In this document: positions 1 to 6,341 of the stretch, piece after piece
Layout: the number at the start of each line of letters is the position of its first letter
Numbering within the stretch: the first letter of the stretch is position 1
Assembly (NCBI GenBank): GCA_964523295.1
Contig: CAZGAH010000063.1
Span: forward strand, 1-24,049
Length of the DNA stretch: 24,049 nucleotides
From: CAZGAH01 sp964523295
GTDB lineage: Bacteria; Desulfobacterota; Desulfovibrionia; Desulfovibrionales; Desulfovibrionaceae
Direction: 5' to 3'
Made by a program: the position numbers and the translations under genes
The notes under the pieces: generated by a model
What the model was told of the DNA's origin: nothing
What the model saw: only the letters and a program-made list of their open reading frames with translations
Databases searched by the model: none

Positions 1-408
1 AAGGCACGAGAAGACGCTGAACGAAAGGCTAGAGAGCAAGCCGAGAGAAAAATTCGAGAAGAGGCCGAACGCAAGGCTCGCGAGGAGGCTGAGCGCAAAG
101 TACGAGAGGAAGCTGAACGCAGGGCACGCGAAGAAGCCGAGCAGAAGGCACGAGAAGACGCTGAACGAAAGGCTAGAGAGCAAGCCGAGAGAAAAATTCA
201 AGAAGAAGCCGAACGCAAGGCGCGCGAGGAGGCTGAGCGCAAAGCACGAGAGGAGGCCGCGCGCAGGGCACGCGAAGAAGCCGAGCGGAAGGCGCGAGAA
301 GAAGCCGAACGCAAGGCGCGCGAGGAGGCTAAGCGCAAGGCACGCGAAGAGGCCAGACGCAAGTCACAGGAAGAGGCCGAACGCAAGGCCAGGGAAGCGG
401 CAGCGGCG
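1..408 (+). repeat. 24-bp tandem repeat with 144-bp higher-order period
   Basis: Seventeen 24-bp units encode KAREEAER-like octads. Bases 145-288 repeat bases 1-144 with about nine substitutions by eye, and the first 54 bases of the two copies are identical (1-54 versus 145-198). The array begins before the window. Confidence 0.9.
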
Positions 409-591
409 CGCATGACCCCGGAACGTGTCCGGAACAGGGCATTCGCCCTTGATCCGCGGATCGTCGATGACGGAGAAATTGCCGTCATACCCGAAGGCGT
501 GGTGGAGATCGTGCCCGACGAACAGGCTATTCTTATTCCGGAGTGGGCGCGCGGGCTCATCGTGGACGAGCCTGACAAGAAAGAGGAATGA
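1..591 (+). CDS. Charged octapeptide-repeat protein, 3' part only
   Basis: Reading frame 1 is open from the first base to a TGA at 589-591, so the start lies outside the window. Residues 1-136 are 17 consecutive octads of the type KAREEAER (24 bp each), almost entirely K/R, E and A. This predicts a long, highly charged alpha-helix (single-helix or coiled-coil type) similar in composition to the stalk regions of TolA-like proteins. A non-repetitive tail of about 60 residues follows, starting MTPERVRNRAFALDP and ending in an acidic/basic DEPDKKEE. I do not recognise the tail as a named domain. At DNA level, bases 1-144 and 145-288 are near-identical copies of a six-octad block, so the repeat has expanded recently. 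The function is unknown; a structural or spacer role for the helix is inference. A hairpin at 629-675 probably ends the transcript. Confidence 0.85.
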   Translation, partial: KAREDAERKAREQAERKIREEAERKAREEAERKVREEAERRAREEAEQKAREDAERKAREQAERKIQEEAERKAREEAERKAREEAARRAREEAERKAREEAERKAREEAKRKAREEARRKSQEEAERKAREAAAARMTPERVRNRAFALDPRIVDDGEIAVIPEGVVEIVPDEQAILIPEWARGLIVDEPDKKEE

Positions 592-628
592 TCGGAGCGG
601 AATCGTTGTCCGGTTCCGCTGGCATAGG

Positions 629-675
629 CCGGTTGCGCGCTCTCTGAGGATGCGCGCAGCCGGCGTCGTGTTTTA
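629..675 (+). terminator. Probable rho-independent terminator of the octad-repeat gene
   Basis: CCGGTTGCGCGC (629-640) pairs with GCGCGCAGCCGG (652-663), a 12-bp stem with one G-T wobble and an 11-base loop. A short T-run (671-674) comes seven bases after the stem. It lies 38 bases past the stop at 591 and between convergent genes, so it may also serve the aminopeptidase gene ending at 690. Confidence 0.6.
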
Positions 676-689
676 TTGTCGCGAACGGT

Positions 690-2093
690 TCAACTGGCCA
701 GAAAGGCGGTATAGGCCAGCATGGTCGCGTACAGATCGGCCTTGCTGGCGATTTCGAAGGGGCTGTGCATCGAGAGGATGGGCGGGCCGGCGTCGATGAT
801 GTTCATGCCGTATTTAGCCAGATATTTGGCTACCGTCCCCCCTCCCCCGAGGTCGACGCGTCCCAGCTCTGCCATCTGCCAGGGGATGCCGTTGGCGGTC
901 ATCAGATTGCGCAGCCAGCCCACGTACTCGGCGTCGGCATCGTTGGCGCCGACCTTGCCGCGGTGTCCGGTGAATTTGCAGAAGCACGGACCGTAGCCTA
1001 TGAGCGCGGAATTGAGCTTTTCGTGGACGTCCTGGTAGTCCGGATCGAGCGCGCCGTGGACATCGGCCGATATGGCCTTCGTGTGCAGCAGCATTTCCGC
1101 CAGGCGGGTCGCCGGCGACCAGTTGCGGATCAGATCCTCAAGACAATATTCCAGATAGAGCGATTGCGCGCCGGTGGCGCCCTCGGAGCCGATTTCTTCC
1201 TTGTCCCAGAAAATGAGAATCTGCGTATGCTCGGGATCGGGCGTGGCCAACATGGCCTCGAGACCGGCGAAGACGCAGATGCGATCATCATGTCCGTAGC
1301 CACCGAGCAGCGCGCCGTCCAGGCCGACGCTACGGGCCGGTCCGGCGGGCACGGCCTGAAGTTCGGCGCTGTACAGATCCTCTTCGATCAGGCCGTAGCG
1401 CTGGTTGAGCAACGCAAGAACGCCGGCCTTTACCCTGCCCTTCGTCTGTGTGTTTTCGCCGTTGGCGCCGTTTTCGCCCTCCTTTGAAGACAGAACCGGG
1501 GCGTGGCCCAGGACGACGTTGAGCTTTTCGGCCTCGAAGGCCTTGGTGACGGTCTTTTCCATCTGCTCATAGGCCAGGTGCGGCAGCAGATCGAGAATGG
1601 TCAACACGGGGTCAACGGGGTCCTCCCCCAGAGTGATGCGCACGACGCGTCCGTCGGTTTTCACCACCACGCCATGCAAGGCCAGCGGTCGCGCCAGCCA
1701 TTGATGCTTGCGTATCCCGCCGTAGTAGTGCGTCTTGCCCAGACCGACGCCGCACTCTTCGTAGAGCGGACGTCCTTTCAAATCGAGACGCGGAGAGTCG
1801 GCATGGGCGCCGAGCAGACGCAATCCTTCGGAAAGACTGCGCTTCCCGCGACGAGCCAGAAAAATTGTTTTGCCCCGAAAGGCGCGCGCGACGCGGCTGG
1901 CCGACAGGTCGTCGACAAAGCCGGCCGCTGCGACGCGTTCCAGGACCCAGTCGATGGTTTCCCGCTCGGTTTTGCATTGCGTCAGAAAGTCCAGATAGCG
2001 TGTGGCGAGTTCGTCCATAGCCCGGCGGTGTTCATCCGCGGCATAGACCTCCCAGCAGCTTTTCGGTTTGAGTTCAAAGGGATTCGGTTGCAT
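690..2093 (-). CDS. M18-family aminopeptidase
   Basis: A 467-residue protein with the metal-ligand pattern of family M18 (aspartyl/leucyl aminopeptidase I type), which removes N-terminal residues from peptides in the cytoplasm using two zinc ions. Visible candidate ligands and catalytic residues are H97 in LLGAHADSPRLDLK, D269/D270 in GYGHDDR, E299-E300 in FWDKEEIGSEG, D344 in ISADVHGALDP and H443 in ILSMHSPFEIAS, in the order expected for the family. Full length is normal for M18. The ATG at 2093 is preceded by AAGGAG at a good distance. It lies 49 bases after selA on the same strand and is probably the last gene of a folC-selA-aminopeptidase transcript. The substrate preference (acidic or neutral residues) cannot be read from sequence. 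Confidence 0.93.
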   Translation of the reverse strand: MQPNPFELKPKSCWEVYAADEHRRAMDELATRYLDFLTQCKTERETIDWVLERVAAAGFVDDLSASRVARAFRGKTIFLARRGKRSLSEGLRLLGAHADSPRLDLKGRPLYEECGVGLGKTHYYGGIRKHQWLARPLALHGVVVKTDGRVVRITLGEDPVDPVLTILDLLPHLAYEQMEKTVTKAFEAEKLNVVLGHAPVLSSKEGENGANGENTQTKGRVKAGVLALLNQRYGLIEEDLYSAELQAVPAGPARSVGLDGALLGGYGHDDRICVFAGLEAMLATPDPEHTQILIFWDKEEIGSEGATGAQSLYLEYCLEDLIRNWSPATRLAEMLLHTKAISADVHGALDPDYQDVHEKLNSALIGYGPCFCKFTGHRGKVGANDADAEYVGWLRNLMTANGIPWQMAELGRVDLGGGGTVAKYLAKYGMNIIDAGPPILSMHSPFEIASKADLYATMLAYTAFLAS

Positions 2094-2142
2094 GAGCGCT
2101 CCTTTGGCAGGATGTCGTTTCGGGAGAAGACCGGCGCACGGG

Positions 2143-3586
2143 TCAGCGGACCGTGTCCGGGCGGTCGTGCGCCGCCTGAAGCAAAACCCGGGTCACGGCG
2201 ACGAATTCGGCGTCGTCGAGCGTGCGTATATCCAGACAGAACAAGTCGGATTCGATGCGGCCAACCAGAGGTGGCTCCGTACGCAGGAGCGCGTCCTTGA
2301 GGCCGTCTGCGGACAGCCCGGCACGCGCGCCGTCCAGGCATACCAGCGTCGTCGGCAAATCCCGCTCCGGAAAGGCTCCTCCGCCAACGCGCGATACACC
2401 CGGCGACACCGTCACGTCGTACCACTGTCCGACCTGGCGACGCAGTCGCGTGGCCAGGCGTCTGGCCCGGACCGCCAGTTCAGACGGATCGGCCAGGATC
2501 ATACGTAGCGTGGGAATACGCCGGCGGGCCGTATCCGGGTCGAGATGCAGCCGTAGCGTGGCCTCCAGAGCGGCCAGGGTCATTTTATCGATACGTAGCG
2601 CCCGATTCAGCGGATTGCGCTTAATGCGGGCGATATATTCCTCGCGCCCGACGATGATGCCGGCCTGCGGGCCGCCCAGAACTTTGTCGCCGCTGAACGT
2701 GACCACGTCGACGCCGGCGGATACCGTTTCCTGCACCGTGGGCTCGTGCCCCAGTCCCAGGGCGGAGAAATCGGAGAAATTGCCACTGCCGAGATCCTCG
2801 ATCACGGGCAATCCGTGTTTCCGGCCCAGGGCCACGAGTTCGGGAAGCCCGACCTCGCTGAAAAAGCCGACAATGCGATAATTGGAGGTATGCACCTTGA
2901 GCAGGGCTGCTGTCTGTTCGTTGATGGCGTTTTCGTAATCGCGCATATNNNNNNNNNNTGGCGCCCACTTCGCGCAAAAACGCCCCGCTCCGGGCCATGA
3001 CCTCCGGGATACGGAAACTGCCGCCAATTTCGACGAGCTGGCCGCGCGAGACCACGACTTCGCGACCCTTGGCCAGCGTATCCAGCACCAACAGCACCGC
3101 CGCGGCGTTGTTGTTGACCACCAGTGCTGCCTCGGCGCCACTGATCCGGCAGAGTATTTCCTCGACGTGGCTATAGCGGCTGCCCCGCGCGCCGGTCGCC
3201 AGATCGAACTCCAGGTTGGAATAGTGGAGATTGGCCGCCGTGACGGCGGCGACAGCCTCTTCGCACAGCAGCGAACGGCCCAGATTGGTGTGTACCACGA
3301 CGCCCGTTGCATTGAGCACGCGCCGAAAGTGCGGTCGGCAAACCTGGCGAACAGAGCGCACAAGCCGCGGCAGCAGGGCCGGAAGCGCGAGCTGTCCGGC
3401 ATCGGTCACCTGTCCGCCTCGAATCTCCTGGCCTACCGATGAGCCCAGATCTGAGATTNNNNNNNNNNCGTTGACGGCATCCCGCAGCAAGGGCCGCGGC
3501 AAGACAGCCAGGTCGGCGTGCTCGTCAAGCGCGCGCAGCACCGCATCCACAGCCGGAAGCGAGCGAAAGAGTATCGACACGTACAC
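2143..3586 (-). CDS. selA: L-seryl-tRNA(Sec) selenium transferase SelA (two assembly gaps)
   Basis: SelA is a PLP enzyme that converts Ser-tRNA(Sec) to Sec-tRNA(Sec) using selenophosphate. Family blocks seen in order: SLPAVD near the N-terminus, VVHTNLGRSLL, YSNLEFDLATGARGSRYSHV, VNNNAAAVLL, SRGQLVEIGGSFRIPEVM, LLKVHTSNYRIVGF, FSGDKVLGGPQAGIIVG (the K is the expected PLP lysine) and ALRIDKMTLAALEATL. Two 10-N spacers interrupt it. The one at 2949-2958 shifts the reading frame, so the protein appears in two frames (3586 to 2959, then 2948 to 2143); this is an assembly artefact rather than a real lesion. The start is taken as GTG 3586, since an in-frame stop lies about 65 bases upstream and no ATG intervenes. 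About 480 residues, normal for SelA. Its presence implies that the organism makes selenoproteins; selB and selC are not in the window. Confidence 0.95.
2949..2958. other. Assembly gap (10 N) inside selA
   Basis: Ten N of placeholder length. The minus-strand frames on either side differ, so the true length is a multiple of three. Flanking codons read REVGA before and MRDY after. SelA has a conserved TNRTH here, which 12 bases would supply, completing a CAT codon from the flanking AT. Confidence 0.9.
3459..3468. other. Assembly gap (10 N) near the selA N-terminus
   Basis: Ten N of placeholder length between LLRDAVN and SDLGSSVGQEIRGG of SelA. Both sides are in the same minus-strand frame with ten bases, so the true length should be 1 modulo 3. 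Confidence 0.85.
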
Positions 3587-3689
3587 CTCTGTTCGCCCGG
3601 CCCTGGAAATACGCCACGCAAAGGCCGGACAACGTTGCCATGAAATACGAGTTCACGTTTGAAACCCGGAGGCAGCCCGGACTCCGCGC

Positions 3690-5096
3690 TCAACACCAGG
3701 CCAGACAGTCGGGCCGCACTGTATAGAAATCGGCCAGCAAAAACAAGGAACCGCAGAGCAGTACCGGGGCCGCGTTTTCTCCGGCGTCCGCGCGGAACAA
3801 CGCGCCGGCCGCGTCCAGCGCCGAGGCCAGATCCGGCAGCGGCCTCGCCCCGCCGCCGATCGCGGCAGCCACCTCAATTGCCGGTCTGGCGCGCGGATGC
3901 CCGGGCAGCTCGGGGACAAAGACCGGCCCGTGCGTCAATTGCCGCACCAACGGCGCCAGGCGGTCCAGGGCCTTGTCTTGCAGGCAGGTGAAAATCACGG
4001 CAACCGGAGCCGGACAGCGCGGAGGAAGCAGACCAGACGCACGCAGTGCCGCAGCCAGGGCCGCAAGCCCGTCTTCGTTGTGCGCGCCGTCGAGAAGCAG
4101 CGCCGGGTGACGGCCGCGAGCCGGAACCGATTGCAGCCGGCCGGGAATATGCGCCGAGGCCAGCCCGGTCCGGCAGGCATCGGCCGAAACCGCCCTCCCC
4201 TGCGCACGCGCCAGACCGGACCACCCGGCCAGGGCCAACTGCGCATTGGCGAACTGATGAGGCCCGGCCAGTCCAAGCCGGCACGCGGGCAGGTCGAGTT
4301 GTACGCCTGGGTGCGCCTCAGCCTGTCTGACAGTGCCTGGCCGAACGACCTCCTGGTAATGCAATCCGCCCGATTTATCCGACACGAAGCGTATCGTATC
4401 CTCCGCCAGACCGAGAGCCACGCCGCGCGTCCGCGCCCCCGCCTCCAGTGCCTGCCACGCCGCGCTGGTCTGGGCCGTGGAGATGGCCGGATAGCCCGTG
4501 CGCATGGCCCCGGCCTTGTCGGCGGCGATCATGGCGATGTCCTGGCCCAATATCGCCTGATGATCGAGCCCGATGCGCGTAAAAAGCACCAGATCGGCCG
4601 CGCAGGCGCTGGTGGCGTCCCACGAGCCGCCCAGCCCGGCCTCGAGCACGGCCAGGTCCACCCCCTCGGCTGAGAAGGCCAACAGGGCCAGCGCCGTGAG
4701 CAGTTCAAAATAGGTCAGCCCGACGGGCGGGAGGGCCTCGGGTCCGGCCAGCCCGGGACACGCCCTGGCCAGCCTGTTGGCGAGCTCCAGCCAGACGGAC
4801 TCCGGCAAAAGCCGCCCGCGCACCGGATGTTCGACGATGCGTATCCGTTCGCGCGGACTGAGAAAATGCGGCGAGGTGTATACCCCGACGCGCAGCCCGT
4901 GCGCCGCGGCCAGCGAGGCGAGAAAGACCGCAGTGGACCCCTTGCCGTTGGTGCCCACAATCTGCACCACGGGAAACGCCGGTCGGGTCAGTCCCAGAGC
5001 CGTCAGCGCAGAACGGACGCGCTCCAGCCCGGGTTGAATGCGAAACTGCCCGCGTTGATCGAGCTGATAGAGGAATTGCGAATAGCTGGCGTACAT
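3690..5096 (-). CDS. folC: Bifunctional folylpolyglutamate / dihydrofolate synthase FolC
   Basis: FolC adds glutamate to dihydropteroate and to reduced folates with ATP in the cytoplasm. The 468-residue protein shows the Mur-ligase fold signatures: P-loop VQIVGTNGKGST (about residues 44-55), YTSPHFLSPRERIRIV, EAGLGGSWDATSA, TRIGLDHQAILGQDIAMIAADKAG, the C-terminal HIPGRLQ block and LLLDGAHNEDGLAALA. The frame stays open upstream to 5228, but the family N-terminus begins at MYASYSQFLYQLDQR, giving ATG 5096 with GGCAGGA about a dozen bases upstream. The extra 44 residues of the longer frame do not look like protein. It is probably the first gene of the minus-strand run into selA, with 103 bases between them. 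The upstream gene is divergent. Confidence 0.93.
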   Translation of the reverse strand: MYASYSQFLYQLDQRGQFRIQPGLERVRSALTALGLTRPAFPVVQIVGTNGKGSTAVFLASLAAAHGLRVGVYTSPHFLSPRERIRIVEHPVRGRLLPESVWLELANRLARACPGLAGPEALPPVGLTYFELLTALALLAFSAEGVDLAVLEAGLGGSWDATSACAADLVLFTRIGLDHQAILGQDIAMIAADKAGAMRTGYPAISTAQTSAAWQALEAGARTRGVALGLAEDTIRFVSDKSGGLHYQEVVRPGTVRQAEAHPGVQLDLPACRLGLAGPHQFANAQLALAGWSGLARAQGRAVSADACRTGLASAHIPGRLQSVPARGRHPALLLDGAHNEDGLAALAAALRASGLLPPRCPAPVAVIFTCLQDKALDRLAPLVRQLTHGPVFVPELPGHPRARPAIEVAAAIGGGARPLPDLASALDAAGALFRADAGENAAPVLLCGSLFLLADFYTVRPDCLAWC

Positions 5097-5156
5097 GTCA
5101 GGTCGGCATCCTGCCAAAGAAATTCTGTCGCAGCAAGAAGTTGAAGCGGGGAAAAA

Positions 5157-5191
5157 CCCGGGTTGACAACGGCTACACAACGGGGGATAGG
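5157..5191 (+). promoter_or_regulatory. Palindrome and possible + strand promoter upstream of the AbiEii-like cassette
   Basis: A perfect 10-bp palindrome AACCCGGGTT (5156-5165 region) abuts a consensus TTGACA (5163-5168). A 17-base spacer leads to GATAGG (5186-5191), a poor -10. It lies in the divergent region between folC and the cassette and could serve the cassette or bind a regulator. Confidence 0.3.
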
Positions 5192-5241
5192 GAAAAGAGA
5201 AAAAGGTGCCCGCGGATTCCCGACGCAATTCAAACCATTAC

Positions 5242-5247
5242 TATAAT
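5242..5247 (+). promoter_or_regulatory. TATAAT box directly before the small cassette gene
   Basis: A perfect TATAAT ends six bases before ATG 5254. No Shine-Dalgarno sequence precedes that ATG. Transcription starting 6-8 bases after the box would begin at or next to the start codon, which would give a leaderless mRNA. The -35 region (about 5218-5223) matches poorly. Confidence 0.4.
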
Positions 5248-5253
5248 AGACGT

Positions 5254-5469
5254 ATGCACGCCGAAACAACCGCTATAGAGCCCCTCGAGGCGCTCTACCA
5301 CCGCGCTTTCAAGGAACACGGCTGCCGTGCGCTCTGGAACGTGCGCGAGCTGGAGCGGCCTGCCCCGGCCGACGCTCTTGCCGTGGCCCGGCATCTGCGC
5401 CTGGAGGGCAATCTGGCCGCGCGCCGTCTGGCCGAGGCCATCGAAAGGCAATGCCGTGCCGCTGACTAG
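5254..5469 (+). CDS. Small unknown protein, putative antitoxin partner of the AbiEii-like gene
   Basis: A 71-residue protein starting MHAETTAIEPLEALYHRAF and ending AIERQCRAAD. It is mostly predicted helix, with a central ALWNVRELERPAPADALAVA segment and a basic LAARRLAEAIERQ end. I do not recognise a named domain. Its end overlaps the next gene (GTG 5456) by 14 bases, so the two are translationally coupled, a typical arrangement for a toxin-antitoxin pair with the antitoxin first. The start is uncertain: ATG 5254 has no Shine-Dalgarno but sits just after a TATAAT box, while a GTG at 5206 would add 16 residues. The antitoxin role is inferred only from size and position. Confidence 0.6.
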   Translation: MHAETTAIEPLEALYHRAFKEHGCRALWNVRELERPAPADALAVARHLRLEGNLAARRLAEAIERQCRAAD

Positions 5470-6289
5470 CTTCCAATCCGAGGTCTTGCGGCTCCTGGCT
5501 GCGCAGCGAAGTCTGGACAGCTACGACGCGGGCGCAACGCCACTGCACCGCCAGGATGGCCGTTTCTCCGAGGATATCGACATCTTTCACGACCGCGAGG
5601 AGCGCGTTGCCGAGGCCGCCCGGCTGGACGCCGCCGTGCTGCTGGAGGCCGGCCTGGATGTTGCCTGGCTGCGGCGGCAACCGGCGATCTATTCGGCGGC
5701 CGTCAGTCGTCGGCATCCTTCTGGCGACGAGCGTACCCATCTTGAATGGGTCGCGGACAGCGATTTCCGCTTCTTCCCCACGGTCCCGGACCCGCTGTTC
5801 GGCTATATGCTCCACCCCGTCGACCTGGCGACCAACAAGGCCATGGCCGCTGCCGGGCGGCAGAAGCCCGCCGACGCCGTGGACCTGCTGGCCATCCACG
5901 AGCGTATCCTGTCCCTGGGCGCGGTGATCTGGGCCACCGTGGACAAGGCCCCCGGCTACACGCCCGAGGGCCTGATTGCCGAGATTCGCCGCAACGCCAT
6001 GCGCATTCGCGAGGAAGACCTGCGCGCCGTGCGGGTCGAGCAGCCCATGGCGTTCCAGGAATTCCACGCCGGGCTCCGGACCATTCTGGTCGAGGCCGAG
6101 GCCTTCGTCGTACGCATGCCCACGGACAAGGCCGGCCTGCTTTTCCTGCGCGCGGGCCGCATCGTCCAGCCCGATCCCGAGCGCCTGGGCCAGTACGATA
6201 CGCATGCCTGCCAACGGCGCGGGCATTGGCCATCGAATACCGAAATCACTACGGCCATGCTGGAGCGATACCGGAGTTCCTCCCGCTAG
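5456..6289 (+). CDS. AbiEii/AbiGii-like nucleotidyltransferase, candidate toxin
   Basis: From GTG 5456 the product is 277 residues. Near its N-terminus it has DAGATPLHRQDGRFSEDIDI (about residues 24-43), which matches the nucleotidyltransferase pattern of the AbiEii/AbiGii family: a glycine turn, a conserved HR, then RxSxDxD with D40 and D42 as candidate metal-binding residues. Later segments such as LHPVDLATNKAMAAAGRQKPADAVDLLA (split here only for description) match the family region in which a lysine and a DxxDL follow the core. Known members act with an antitoxin as abortive-infection or toxin-antitoxin systems by modifying tRNA or other acceptors. The frame is open further upstream, but that part overlaps the 71-residue gene. 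The cassette is the only + strand unit between long minus-strand operons, which fits insertion of a small islet. Toxin activity is inference. Confidence 0.75.
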   Translation: MPLTSFQSEVLRLLAAQRSLDSYDAGATPLHRQDGRFSEDIDIFHDREERVAEAARLDAAVLLEAGLDVAWLRRQPAIYSAAVSRRHPSGDERTHLEWVADSDFRFFPTVPDPLFGYMLHPVDLATNKAMAAAGRQKPADAVDLLAIHERILSLGAVIWATVDKAPGYTPEGLIAEIRRNAMRIREEDLRAVRVEQPMAFQEFHAGLRTILVEAEAFVVRMPTDKAGLLFLRAGRIVQPDPERLGQYDTHACQRRGHWPSNTEITTAMLERYRSSSR

Positions 6290-6341
6290 ATTCTGCGCAA
6301 CGTTCCTTTCCTGTTTTTCGCCATGACGTTGCCGGCTACGG

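Noticed and set aside
1..408. CRISPR array
   Set aside because: The repeats are contiguous 24-bp coding units without spacers and keep one reading frame.
198..578. Open minus-strand frame (126 codons) opposite the octad-repeat gene, rich in Ser/Ala/Arg
   Set aside because: It is the antisense image of a stop-free 24-bp repeat; it has no ribosome site and no protein-like composition.
6297..6332. GCAACGT / ACGTTGC inverted repeat between the AbiEii-like gene and purL as a terminator
   Set aside because: 7-bp arms with a 22-base loop and no clean T-run after the stem; too weak to call.
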